From assembly GCF_037996645.1 (NCBI RefSeq), contig NZ_JBBMXV010000002.1:248001-312000 (forward strand): DNA of 64,000 bases, given 5' to 3'. How positions within the stretch are numbered: the stretch's first letter is position 1; each line of letters begins with the position of its first letter. The translations under genes were made by a program, and so were the position numbers. This stretch comes from Halalkalicoccus tibetensis. GTDB taxonomy: Archaea > Halobacteriota > Halobacteria > Halobacteriales > Halalkalicoccaceae. The notes under the pieces are model-generated. The model was given only the letters and a program-made list of their open reading frames with translations. It had not been told where the DNA came from and did no database searches. Below, piece after piece: positions 8,739 through 16,512 of the stretch.

Positions 8739-8760
8739 GCGGTGCGCGATCGCGCACCGC
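8739..8760. repeat. 22-base perfect palindrome
   Basis: GCGGTGCGCGA (8739-8749) is followed at once by its exact reverse complement TCGCGCACCGC (8750-8760), with no spacer. The centre is CGCGATCGCG. It lies midway between the 3' end of fttA and the 5' end of dsbB. Confidence 0.85.
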
Positions 8761-8793
8761 GTCCTGCTGTCCTGGCGGACATGCAAAGGGCGA

Positions 8794-8815
8794 GGCTGAC
8801 CCGCCAGGGTCAGCC
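8794..8815 (-). terminator. 9-bp stem hairpin just after fttA
   Basis: Arms GGCTGACCC (8794-8802) and GGGTCAGCC (8807-8815) are perfect complements around a GCCA loop. It begins nine bases after the fttA stop codon, in the predicted 3' UTR. A terminator or RNA-stabilising role is inferred from position only. Archaeal termination usually depends on U-tracts, and none is evident here. Confidence 0.45.
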
Positions 8816-8823
8816 GAGGGCTT

Positions 8824-10740
8824 TCATTTGAAGCGGAAGGTCTCCAGGTTCTTCGGGGAGAAGGTCCGCATGTTGTAGTCGTGGTACAGCGCCGACGAGA
8901 GGTCCTGAACGGAGCGTTCGTCGCCGTGGACACAGAGCACCTTCTCGGGGCGGGGGTTCATCGTCTTGACGAAGTTCTCGAGCCCCTGGCGGTCGGCGTG
9001 GCCCGAGAAGCCGTCGACGGTCTCGACCTCGAGGTTCAGGCTCAGGCGGTTCGAGCGCCCGCGGCCGTTGCTCATCGGGATCTCGTCCCAGCCGTTCTGG
9101 ATGCGCCGCCCCATCGTCCCCTGGGCCTGGTAGCCGACGAACACCATCGTGTTGTCCGGGTCGGGTCCGAGGTGCTCGAGCCAGGACATGATCGGGCCGC
9201 CGGTGACCATCCCCGACGTCGAGAGGATGATACACTCCTCGCCGTCGGCGACCTCCTGGCGCTCGTCCTCGCCGCCGTCGATGTGGTTGAAGTAGTCGGC
9301 GAGGAAGGGGTTCTGGTCGTCGTGGAAGATCCGGTCGCGGACGTCGTCGTTGAGGTACTCGGGGTAGGTGGTGTGGATCGCCGTCGCCTCCCAGATCATC
9401 CCGTCCAGATGGATCGGCATCTCGGGGATCTTCCCGGTGCGCATCGCCTCCTCGAGGACGAGCATGATCTCCTGGGAGCGCCCGACCGCGAAGGCGGGAA
9501 CCACGATCTTCCCGCCCCGGTCGTGGGCCTCGTTGATGGTCTCGATCAGCGTCCGCTCCGAGTCGCTCTGGTCGGTCTGGTAGTCGTTTCGCCCCCCGTA
9601 CGTGGATTCGAGGACGAGAGTCTCGACGCGCGGGAAGTCGTTGACCGCGCCGTTGAGCAGGCGCGTCTCGTCGTAGTGGATGTCGCCCGAGAACGCGACG
9701 TTGTAGAGGCCGTTTCCGATGTGGAAGTGGCTCACCGCCGAGCCGAGGATGTGACCCGCGTTGTGGAAGGTGAGCTTCACGTCGGGCGCGATGTCGGTGA
9801 CGTCGCCGTACTCGATCGGAATGGTGTGTTTGATCGCCTCGCGGACCATCTCGGACTCGTAGGGCGGCGTCCGGCCCTCCTTGGCGGCGACGTCGAGGTA
9901 ATCCAGCTGGAGCAGCCCCATCAGGTCCCGGGTGGGCTCGGTGGTGTAGATCGGACCGTCGTAGCCGTATTTGAACAGCAGGGGGATCAGCGCCGAGTGG
10001 TCGAGGTGGGCGTGGGTCAGCACCACGGCGTCGAGCGAGTTCGCGCCCGAGCCGAGGGCCTCGGGTACCTGCAGATAGGGGACGTCGTCGGAGCCGGGCT
10101 TGTCGCCACAGTCGATCAGGATCCGGGTATCGGCCGTCGAGAGGATGAACGCGGCCCGCCCGACCTCCCGACAGCACCCGAGCGTGGTGATGCGGACCCA
10201 CTGCTCGTCGGAGAGCTGCTCGCGGTGGATCTGCCGGCCGACCCGTTCGAGGATGTCCCGGCGCTCGTCGCGCTCCTGTTTGAGGAAGCTCCGAACGTTC
10301 GAGACGGTCGGCGACTCGATGGGCGGGGTGCGAACGACCTCCGGCGTCCAGCCGACCTCTTTGGTGATCTCCCGGAGCGTCGAGCCGTGGCGGCCGATCA
10401 CCATGCCGGGTTTCTGGGCCTCGATGACGACCTCGCCGGTGTCGGCGTGGAAGTCGAGGTCCGAGATCCCCGCGTCGTCGGGGACGACCGACTCGATCTG
10501 CTCGCTCGCCTTCGCGGGCGGCGCGAGCACGTCGGGGTCCGGGCGGACCGTGATGCGTTTGCGGAGCTTGCTCGCGAGCCGACGGACGAGGTCGCCCTGC
10601 TGGGCGAACTTCTTGGGCTCGCGCGTATAGACCACCAGCTCCGGCCCCTCGTAGGTCACGTCGGAGACGGAGATGTCGGCCGGGATCTCGTTCTTGATCG
10701 TTTCCAATGCGTCGTCGAGTTTCTGATCTACCGTGCTCAT
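8824..10740 (-). CDS. fttA: FttA/aCPSF1: beta-CASP ribonuclease, transcription termination factor
   Basis: Archaeal homologue of CPSF73. It cleaves nascent RNA and terminates RNA polymerase (FttA/aCPSF1). The 638-residue protein has two N-terminal KH domains (about 1-70 and 75-140, with GMVIGRHGS at 112-120). A metallo-beta-lactamase domain with the zinc motif HAHLDH at 243-248 follows, and then the beta-CASP insertion. GFSGHADRQ and VCVHGDERS near the C-terminus supply further metal ligands. ATG 10740 is preferred over a longer reading because the KH1 domain begins there. Three inverted repeats follow the gene. Confidence 0.96.
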   Translation of the reverse strand: MSTVDQKLDDALETIKNEIPADISVSDVTYEGPELVVYTREPKKFAQQGDLVRRLASKLRKRITVRPDPDVLAPPAKASEQIESVVPDDAGISDLDFHADTGEVVIEAQKPGMVIGRHGSTLREITKEVGWTPEVVRTPPIESPTVSNVRSFLKQERDERRDILERVGRQIHREQLSDEQWVRITTLGCCREVGRAAFILSTADTRILIDCGDKPGSDDVPYLQVPEALGSGANSLDAVVLTHAHLDHSALIPLLFKYGYDGPIYTTEPTRDLMGLLQLDYLDVAAKEGRTPPYESEMVREAIKHTIPIEYGDVTDIAPDVKLTFHNAGHILGSAVSHFHIGNGLYNVAFSGDIHYDETRLLNGAVNDFPRVETLVLESTYGGRNDYQTDQSDSERTLIETINEAHDRGGKIVVPAFAVGRSQEIMLVLEEAMRTGKIPEMPIHLDGMIWEATAIHTTYPEYLNDDVRDRIFHDDQNPFLADYFNHIDGGEDERQEVADGEECIILSTSGMVTGGPIMSWLEHLGPDPDNTMVFVGYQAQGTMGRRIQNGWDEIPMSNGRGRSNRLSLNLEVETVDGFSGHADRQGLENFVKTMNPRPEKVLCVHGDERSVQDLSSALYHDYNMRTFSPKNLETFRFK

Positions 10741-10973
10741 AAGTGAGACTGGAGTCGCGGGCGCGCCACGCCGGAAGGGCCTCGATCCCGACGAGCGATC
10801 CGGTCGCTCGTGACGATCGATCCGTTGGGACGTGGCGTTGGAGACATCGTGAGTGGACGCGATACAGCTACCAGTGGTGAAACCGGTCTGGGCCCCGGAC
10901 ACTGCCGAGGAAAACCCGCTTGCTCGACGGTATGAGGCCGGTGTTATAAAATCCCTTCGGCCCAACGGCCGCC

Positions 10974-11477
10974 ATGCGACTCACGCCGGCGGCCGTCGCC
11001 GAACAGTTCGACTGGCTCCACGGGCGCGATTCGACCGTCGTCGCGCTCGTCAACGACGTCCGAGGGGAGCTCGGGGCGGCCTTCGACACCGAGGTCGACC
11101 CGATCGCTCCCGAGGAGTACCACGCGACGATCGATCTGGTGGGGGAGGACGGGGATCGGGCGGTCAACGTCGCCGCACTCGTCGCGCTCCTTCGCGAGCT
11201 CGACGTCGAGGGCGACTACCCCGGGTTCGTCGTCGACGAGCTGCTCGGCCGGGAGCTCGCGGCGATGATCGCCGGCGACCAGCCCCTGCGGCTGCTCGCG
11301 GAGGCGACCTTCCACTACGCCGACGTCCACCACCACACCGACGAGCCCGCCGGCCGCGATGACCTCGACGCCGCGCTCGCCGCGGGCGTCCAGACGCGAC
11401 TGCCCGGCTGGGACTGGACCGAGTCGGCGAGCCCCTTCGATGTCGAGCCGGATTCACGTCACCGGGACGAGAGGTGA
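10974..11477 (+). CDS. conserved-looking haloarchaeal protein, unknown function
   Basis: A 167-residue acidic soluble protein that I do not recognise. It has a helical N-terminal half (QFDWLHGRDSTVVALVNDVR), an Asp/Glu-rich middle, and a His-rich patch FHYADVHHHTDE near residue 110 that could bind metal. No transmembrane segment or signal is seen. TTATAAAA at about 10944-10951 lies 24-30 bases upstream of the ATG, so the transcript is likely leaderless. The gene is divergent from fttA with a 233-base spacer. Codon use resembles its neighbours, supporting a real gene. Confidence 0.65.
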   Translation: MRLTPAAVAEQFDWLHGRDSTVVALVNDVRGELGAAFDTEVDPIAPEEYHATIDLVGEDGDRAVNVAALVALLRELDVEGDYPGFVVDELLGRELAAMIAGDQPLRLLAEATFHYADVHHHTDEPAGRDDLDAALAAGVQTRLPGWDWTESASPFDVEPDSRHRDER

Positions 11478-11719
11478 GCGAGGGACGGCGACCGGTAGCC
11501 ACGATGACCCGAGCCATTGAGAGGTCGTTCGTTCGTCATGTACTCGAAGTCCGGCGAGCACCACCTGGAGGCCACACGACGGGGGATCGGTTCCGTCGGC
11601 CCCTTTCGATGCGAACCGCCGACGGGGATCGTTCCTGTCACTCGGATTTCCGGCTCGGAGTGAACGATCCAACCACGGACCGGCTCGTGTCATAGACGAA
11701 CCCCTTCGTGGGGCCGAAT

Positions 11720-11735
11720 TATCTACCAGTAGATA
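11720..11735. promoter_or_regulatory. inverted repeat in the promoter of the acidic-tail protein
   Basis: TATCTA (11720-11725) and TAGATA (11730-11735) are exact complements around CCAG. The element is AT-rich in GC-rich surroundings and sits just upstream of the GTG start region at 11743. That is where a TATA box or an operator overlapping it would be expected. The 265 bases between 11478 and 11742 hold no credible gene. Confidence 0.5.
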
Positions 11736-11742
11736 CTTTTCC

Positions 11743-12891
11743 GTGATCAGCGCTCGCTGCAGTGTGGATCGAACACAGCGGACCACCACGGACGTATCGC
11801 GGCGGACGATCATTCGCGGGATGGCGGGGCTGGCCGCGCTGGGCGGGGTCGGTAACGCCGCGGCCGACGAGGAGGACGACCGGGGCGGGGACCCGAGCGC
11901 GGACGTCAGCTTCCCGGATCAGACCGTCGCGAACGACGGCTCCGGGCCGACCGTGACGGTCGACCGCCTCGAGATCAACGAGGGGGGCTATCAGTCGATA
12001 CACCAGTACAGCCGCTTCCAGTTCGCCGAGGGCGAGGACCCCGAGGAGTACGACGTCCCGGTCCCCGACGAGCTCGGAAACCCCGTCTGCGAGTCGCTGA
12101 TCGGCATCACGGAGTATCTCGAACCCGGCGTCCACGAGGACTTGGAGGTGCCGCTGTTCCGATCGGACTCGCCCGCCGTCGAGCTCGGGGCGGCGGAGGC
12201 GGGACCGCTCGAGGAGAGCCAGGTCATGATCGCCATCCCGCACCACAACACGACCGACGAGGGCACGTTCAACTGTCCCGACGACCCCTCGACGCCGGAC
12301 CCGTTCGAGAACGGCGAGGAGGTCGACGGCGCGTTCGGGAACGGCAGCCGCGACGTCGGCGACATCGGCGTCTCCCACGACCTCGCGACGGTGTTGGTCG
12401 AGGACGACGACGAGGAGCAGAAGGACGTCGCCGGACGCGAGGGGGAGCTGATCAGGGCGGGCGTTCTCGTCCCTCAGCCGGTCGGTCCCGATGACGAGGA
12501 GGAGGAAGACATCGAGGAGGAAGGCGACGAGGACGATGAAGACGAGGACGGGGAGGAACGGGAGCAGGAGAACGAAGGGGAGGGGAACGGCGAGGAAGAA
12601 GACGACGATGACGAGGAGAGCGAGGAAGAAGACGACGATGACGAGGAGAGCGAGGAAGAACGGGACGACGGCGACAGCGACGACGAGGACGACCGAGAAG
12701 ACGACGACGGTGACGAGGACGAGGAAAGCGGGAACGAGCAGGAAGGCGAAGGCGACGATGGGGAAGAGGACGGAAGCGACGAGGAACGGAGGGAAGCGGA
12801 AGACGAGGAGGACGACGGTGACAGCGAGAGCGAGGACGACGAAGAAGGGGACGGGAACGAAAACGAGAACGAGGGGAGCGGGGAGAAGTGA
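11743..12891 (+). CDS. Tat-exported DUF7282-like protein with long acidic tail
   Basis: Secreted protein of about 382 residues. After a short leader it has a Tat motif SRRTIIRGMAGLAALGG (about 19-35). A beta-rich domain follows (about 55-230) starting VSFPDQTVANDG, which resembles the DUF7282 domain of haloarchaeal surface proteins. The last 130 or so residues are almost only Glu, Asp, Gly, Ser and Asn, a disordered polyacidic tail. The start is uncertain: GTG 11743, or GTG 11764 closer to the signal. No C-terminal membrane anchor is seen, so it is either released or held by charge. Function unknown. Confidence 0.7.
   Translation: MISARCSVDRTQRTTTDVSRRTIIRGMAGLAALGGVGNAAADEEDDRGGDPSADVSFPDQTVANDGSGPTVTVDRLEINEGGYQSIHQYSRFQFAEGEDPEEYDVPVPDELGNPVCESLIGITEYLEPGVHEDLEVPLFRSDSPAVELGAAEAGPLEESQVMIAIPHHNTTDEGTFNCPDDPSTPDPFENGEEVDGAFGNGSRDVGDIGVSHDLATVLVEDDDEEQKDVAGREGELIRAGVLVPQPVGPDDEEEEDIEEEGDEDDEDEDGEEREQENEGEGNGEEEDDDDEESEEEDDDDEESEEERDDGDSDDEDDREDDDGDEDEESGNEQEGEGDDGEEDGSDEERREAEDEEDDGDSESEDDEEGDGNENENEGSGEK
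12601..12660 (+). repeat. 30-base tandem repeat, two exact copies
   Basis: Positions 12601-12630 and 12631-12660 are identical and encode the ten residues DDDDEESEEE twice, differing only where the next codons begin. The copies lie in the acidic tail of the exported protein. They suggest growth of the tail by slippage or unequal crossover. Confidence 0.9.
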
Positions 12892-13024
12892 GGCGAACGC
12901 GGTCGGTTCCGGAGCGGTCGCGGCAGGCACGACCGATCGGCCGGTCCCGACTCACGGCTTCCCGGTACGCTGATCGAGGGCCGGTAGCGAGGGGTTGAAA
13001 CCCGTCGGGGGAGTAGCGCCGCCG

Positions 13025-13234
13025 ATGCGGACGCTCTACGTGCTGACGATCGCCGGTCTCGTCGGCGTTCTCGCTCTCTCGGCGGCGATCGGGACGCTCG
13101 ACCCGCGGGCGCCGCTGGCGCTCGTCGCCCTCTACAACCTCTGGCTGCTCGCGACCGTCGCGGTCCTCGTCGCGGCGGTCATCACCCTCGCCTTCGATTT
13201 CTTTTCGTTCATCACGGGCGGAAACAGGAGATAG
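13025..13234 (+). CDS. small two-helix membrane protein
   Basis: Protein of 69 residues made of two hydrophobic helices (about 4-22 and 30-58) joined by a short loop, ending in FFSFITGGNRR. It lies 43 bases before the NSS transporter gene in the same direction. It may belong to that transcript, but no family is recognised. An in-frame start ten codons earlier exists; ATG 13025 is preferred because it begins right at the first helix. Confidence 0.55.
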   Translation: MRTLYVLTIAGLVGVLALSAAIGTLDPRAPLALVALYNLWLLATVAVLVAAVITLAFDFFSFITGGNRR

Positions 13235-13277
13235 ATATAGGACGATCGACACCGCAGTGGCTGACAAGTGATACCGT

Positions 13278-14738
13278 ATGTCTGAATCCGAGGCGAAAAC
13301 TGCGCGTGCCGAATGGGGGACGCGCTTCGGTTTCCTGATGGCGATGGTCGGCGCCATGGTCGGCGTCGGGAACATCTGGCGGTTCCCGTACGTCGCCGGC
13401 CAGAACGGTGGGGGTGCCTTCATCATCGCCTTCCTCGTGTTGCTGTTCGTGCTCGCGGTCCCGGGGCTGATGGCCGAGGTCGCGCTCGGGCGCTACACCG
13501 GGAAGGGCGTCATCGGGGCCTTTCGCGACGTGACCGGGCGGGGCGGGCTCGTCGGGCTGGGCGTCGTCGTCCTGCTCGTGAACATCGCGCTGATGTCGTA
13601 CTACGCGCCGCTGATCGGCTGGACGCTCTACTACGCGATCCACTCGTTGCTCGGGACCTTCACCGGCGCGGGCTTCGGCGCCGAGGCGTTCCTCGACGGC
13701 TTTCTCGCGAACCCCGTCCTGACCATGACGATGCACACGATCGTCATGGCGGGGATCGCGGGGGTGTTGCTGTTGGGTATCCGCCAGGGCGTCGAGCGCG
13801 TCGTCGTCGTCGCGGTGCCCGCGCTGGTGGTCTCGCTCGCGGTGATCGCGATTCGCGGACTGACCCTCGACGGTGCGAGCGAGGGGCTCGCCTTCACCTT
13901 CGGGATCCAGTGGGAGTTCCTCTTCATGAGCTCGACGTGGATCGAGGCGCTCGGTCAGGCGCTCTTTTCGACCGGGCTGGGCTGGGGGATCGCGCTCACG
14001 GTGGGAAGCTACCTCCGGGAGTACGACGACGTTCCGTTGGGCGGTGGGGTGTTCACCGCGATCGGCGAGGCCTCGATCGGGATCCTCGCGGCCTTCGCGA
14101 TCTTCCCGATCGTCTTCGCGTTCGGGCTCGACCCCGCCGCGGGCGCGGGCCTGACGTTCGTCTCGCTCGTCCAGATCTTCCCCGAGCTCGTCGGCGGGGT
14201 CTTCTGGGGGATGCTGTTCTTCCTCGGCTTCTTCCTCGCCGCGTTCACCTCGGGGCTCGTCATCACCGAGGTCGGCGTCACGACCGTCTCCGAGGAGACG
14301 CGCCTCTCGCGCACCCAGACCGTCCTCGCGGTCTGCGGGCTGATCTGGGTGCTCGGGATCCCGAGCGCACTGTCGGCCGACTTCCTCGACTTCGCGGACT
14401 TCGTCTTCGGGAGCTGGGGGCTGCCGCTCGCGACGCTCGCGATCATCGGCGTCATCGGCTGGAAGCTCGGTCCCGAGCGCCTGCGCGTGCTCTCGGTCAA
14501 CGACAACGCGGGCATCTACATCGGGCGCTGGTGGAACCCCGTCGTGAAGTTCGTCATCCCCGCGGTGATGCTGTTCATCATGGGCTTCTTCGCCGTCGAG
14601 GAGTTCGGCACGCCCGAGATGATCTGGGGGATGGTCGTGCTCGTGACGTTCCCGGTCGCCGGCTACGGGGTCATGCACTACCTCGAAGGGCGCGATCGAC
14701 CGCCGGAGACCGCCGACGTCGCCGGGGGTGACGACTGA
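13278..14738 (+). CDS. sodium-dependent transporter, NSS (SNF) family
   Basis: Neurotransmitter:sodium symporter family protein of 486 residues. It resembles bacterial LeuT/MhsT/MetP-type carriers that move amino acids with sodium. The first helix carries the unwound substrate- and sodium-site pattern GAMVGVGNIWRFPYVAGQNGGGAF. About 11-12 membrane segments follow. The substrate is likely an amino acid, but the residues seen do not settle which. Its stop overlaps the start of the small gene at 14738 (TGATG), indicating coupled translation with a probable accessory subunit. Confidence 0.93.
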   Translation: MSESEAKTARAEWGTRFGFLMAMVGAMVGVGNIWRFPYVAGQNGGGAFIIAFLVLLFVLAVPGLMAEVALGRYTGKGVIGAFRDVTGRGGLVGLGVVVLLVNIALMSYYAPLIGWTLYYAIHSLLGTFTGAGFGAEAFLDGFLANPVLTMTMHTIVMAGIAGVLLLGIRQGVERVVVVAVPALVVSLAVIAIRGLTLDGASEGLAFTFGIQWEFLFMSSTWIEALGQALFSTGLGWGIALTVGSYLREYDDVPLGGGVFTAIGEASIGILAAFAIFPIVFAFGLDPAAGAGLTFVSLVQIFPELVGGVFWGMLFFLGFFLAAFTSGLVITEVGVTTVSEETRLSRTQTVLAVCGLIWVLGIPSALSADFLDFADFVFGSWGLPLATLAIIGVIGWKLGPERLRVLSVNDNAGIYIGRWWNPVVKFVIPAVMLFIMGFFAVEEFGTPEMIWGMVVLVTFPVAGYGVMHYLEGRDRPPETADVAGGDD

Positions 14739-15079
14739 TGGCGATGGTCGACCCCGTGCCGCTACAGCTCACCGGCGAGGTCTGGGCGACCATCGCGGTC
14801 GTCGTCGTCGCGTTCTGGGGAGTCGCGATCTGGGCGCTGATCCGCACTCTCAGACAGGAGGACCGCAAGGTCGAGCTGCTCGAAGGCCAGGACCGGATCG
14901 ACAGCTACTCGCCGCGGGCGCTCGCGGACCTCCGGGAGTTCGTCGAGAACAACCCCGAGGACCCCTACGTGGCCGACGCCCGGCGCCGGTACAACGAGTG
15001 CGTCGAGACGCTCAAGGGAACCGACCGGCAGTTCTACGACTGGTCCGAGGAGGAGATCGACCGGCTGGAACGGCTGTAG
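14738..15079 (+). CDS. small membrane subunit of the NSS transporter (MetS-like)
   Basis: Protein of 113 residues with one N-terminal membrane helix (about 12-36) and an acidic cytoplasmic domain of about 75 residues (DSYSPRALADLREFVENNPEDPYVADARRRYNE). The start overlaps the transporter stop codon. In bacteria such as Corynebacterium, MetP-type NSS carriers need a small membrane subunit, MetS, encoded next to them. The arrangement here is the same, so a subunit role is likely, though the soluble domain is much larger than MetS. Its stop is one base from the convergent zinc mini-protein gene. Confidence 0.6.
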   Translation: MAMVDPVPLQLTGEVWATIAVVVVAFWGVAIWALIRTLRQEDRKVELLEGQDRIDSYSPRALADLREFVENNPEDPYVADARRRYNECVETLKGTDRQFYDWSEEEIDRLERL

Positions 15080-15080
15080 T

Positions 15081-15287
15081 TCAGTCGCTGGCGACGGGCG
15101 TTTCGCCGGGGACGATGGAGGCCGACCGCTCGTGCTGGTAACAGGCCAGATACGGCAGCGAGACCGGCGCTAGACACCGAGAGCCGTCCTTACACTCCCG
15201 CCCGCAGACGAGCTCCCCGTCCGCGTCCGTCGGCGGGTCGCGATCGAACTCCTCCGCCGCGTCGGACGCGCCGAACGTCGCGTTCAT
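15081..15287 (-). CDS. zinc-binding mini-protein
   Basis: A 68-residue acidic protein with four or five conserved-looking Cys/His residues: CGRECKDGSRC, then CYQH nine residues later. The DGSRC...PYLACYQH part follows the C-x(n)-CxxH pattern of small zinc ribbons. Its ATG overlaps the stop of the DUF7344 gene by four bases (ATGA), so the two are translated as a unit. Small zinc proteins of this kind are common in haloarchaea and often affect regulation. No exact function can be given. Confidence 0.7.
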   Translation of the reverse strand: MNATFGASDAAEEFDRDPPTDADGELVCGRECKDGSRCLAPVSLPYLACYQHERSASIVPGETPVASD

Positions 15288-15637
15288 CGCCGCTCACCCC
15301 CGTGGGCGCCGTTGGCGAGTTCGATCAGCTCCCCGTCCTGCAGGTACTCGACGATGCCCGCCGCCTCCAGTTTGGGGACGTGCGAGTGATAGAGCGTCGT
15401 GTGGACCCGTTCGACCTCCGGCGGCGGGACCTCCGCGGGCGGCGTCCCGTTCTCCATCGCCGCGACCTCGTCGGCGAGGTCGGTCGGCGTCATCGGCCCC
15501 GGCCGGTCCCGGAGACGGTCGACGGCGTACCGACGGCGACGGTACGTGGCCGGATCGAGCAGCCCCGAGCCGGGGAGTCGTCCTTCGTCGTCCGGTTCCG
15601 TATCGCGATCAGCTACTACCGACGTCGTCCCACTCAC
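15284..15637 (-). CDS. DUF7344 winged-helix protein
   Basis: Haloarchaeal putative regulator of about 117 residues. The winged-helix domain covers roughly 35-100. It includes RRRRYAVDRLRDRPGPMTPTDLADEVAAME and the recognition part ERVHTTLYHSHVPKLEAAGIVEYL typical of DUF7344. The start is best placed at GTG 15637: a TATA-like TTATAC lies 24-29 bases upstream (15661-15666), which fits leaderless transcription. A longer reading would need a TTG codon inside a palindrome. The gene is coupled to the zinc mini-protein gene. Confidence 0.8.
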   Translation of the reverse strand: MSGTTSVVADRDTEPDDEGRLPGSGLLDPATYRRRRYAVDRLRDRPGPMTPTDLADEVAAMENGTPPAEVPPPEVERVHTTLYHSHVPKLEAAGIVEYLQDGELIELANGAHGGERR

Positions 15638-15674
15638 GGTGTTCGATAGCGGAAGAGCCGGTATAACCGTCTGG

Positions 15675-15688
15675 CTCAATATATTGAG
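15675..15688. promoter_or_regulatory. 14-base AT-rich palindrome upstream of the DUF7344 gene
   Basis: CTCAATA (15675-15681) is followed directly by its reverse complement TATTGAG (15682-15688). It lies about 10 bases upstream of the TTATAC box of the regulator gene, where a transcription factor could block or help TFB/TBP. Self-binding by the DUF7344 protein is a possibility, not shown. Confidence 0.5.
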
Positions 15689-15727
15689 GTTATTTAAGTA
15701 CCTCCGCGGCCCGCCGCCGGGCCGCGC

Positions 15728-16453
15728 TCAGTCCAGCCCGAGAGCGGTGGCCCGCCCGATCATCAGCGAGTTGTGGATGAGGTTCGTCTGCCCCCGGCGC
15801 AGTCGCTCGGAGGCCGCCCGCGGACTCACCCCGAGCTCCGCGGCGAGCTCGTCGAGGGACGCGTCACGCGGGATCTCGAAATAGCCCATCTCCTGGGCGG
15901 TCGTCAGCGCCTCGAACTGTTTCTCGGAGACGTTGAACTGCCCCATCTTCGGCTTGCGCAGGCCGTAGAGGCGGAGCAGCTCGAACCGGACGTCCTGCTC
16001 CTCGCAGTAGGTCTGGAACGTCCCGAGCTCCTCGCGCGATTCGACTCGGAGCTTGAGGTGCCACTCGTCCTCCACCCCGTCGGCCTCGAGCAGCGTCGCG
16101 TGACCGTCGCGGAACCAGCCCAGAAAGCCGTAGTCGGGTTCGGCCCACTCGATCCTATAGAGGGCGCTGTCGTCGAACCTGGTGATGCAGCGGGCGTTTT
16201 CGACGGTGGGATCGTCCGCCGCCGCCGTCGCGAACGCCGTGGAGTCGGTGTCGACCCAGAGGAAGGGCATCGGCGCGCCCTCGGTCGGGACGATGAACTC
16301 GAACTCGACCGCGACGCCCGAGAGCTCCACGAGCGTCGACCCGAGGACGAACGACTCGGCCGGGACCCTGACCTCGGCGATCAGGCAGTCGCTCCCGGCG
16401 TCGATGGATCTCGTGTCGGTACCGTCGTGGTCGGCGTTGCTGTCGTCGGTCAT
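15728..16453 (-). CDS. HTH_10 (bacterio-opsin activator-like) transcriptional regulator
   Basis: Protein of 241 residues. The N-terminal 170 residues form the sensor-like region found in haloarchaeal Bat-type regulators (RVPAESFVLGSTL, VEFEFIVPTEG). The C-terminal 70 residues are the HTH_10 domain, with VSEKQFEALTTAQEMGYFEIPRDASLDELAAELGVSPRAASERLRRG. It has no PAS or GAF domain, so it is the short form. The ligand is unknown. Two strong inverted repeats lie in its predicted leader at 16513-16558. Confidence 0.88.
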   Translation of the reverse strand: MTDDSNADHDGTDTRSIDAGSDCLIAEVRVPAESFVLGSTLVELSGVAVEFEFIVPTEGAPMPFLWVDTDSTAFATAAADDPTVENARCITRFDDSALYRIEWAEPDYGFLGWFRDGHATLLEADGVEDEWHLKLRVESREELGTFQTYCEEQDVRFELLRLYGLRKPKMGQFNVSEKQFEALTTAQEMGYFEIPRDASLDELAAELGVSPRAASERLRRGQTNLIHNSLMIGRATALGLD

Positions 16454-16512
16454 TTGCTTCGTCGCGGAACGCGTCTGAGCCCGGTATGCGCCCCGCGCCG
16501 GCCACGCGAAGG

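Noticed and set aside
8794-8815. Bacterial-type intrinsic terminator
   Set aside because: The stem is good but no U-tract follows it in the direction of fttA transcription, so it was listed only as a possible terminator.
11454-11813. Small open frames in the spacer at 11478-11742
   Set aside because: No conserved motif, promoter or suitable codon pattern; composition matches non-coding DNA.
12541-12860. CRISPR-like or satellite repeat
   Set aside because: The repeats are coding for an acidic tail, are not spaced, and stay in frame with the exported protein.
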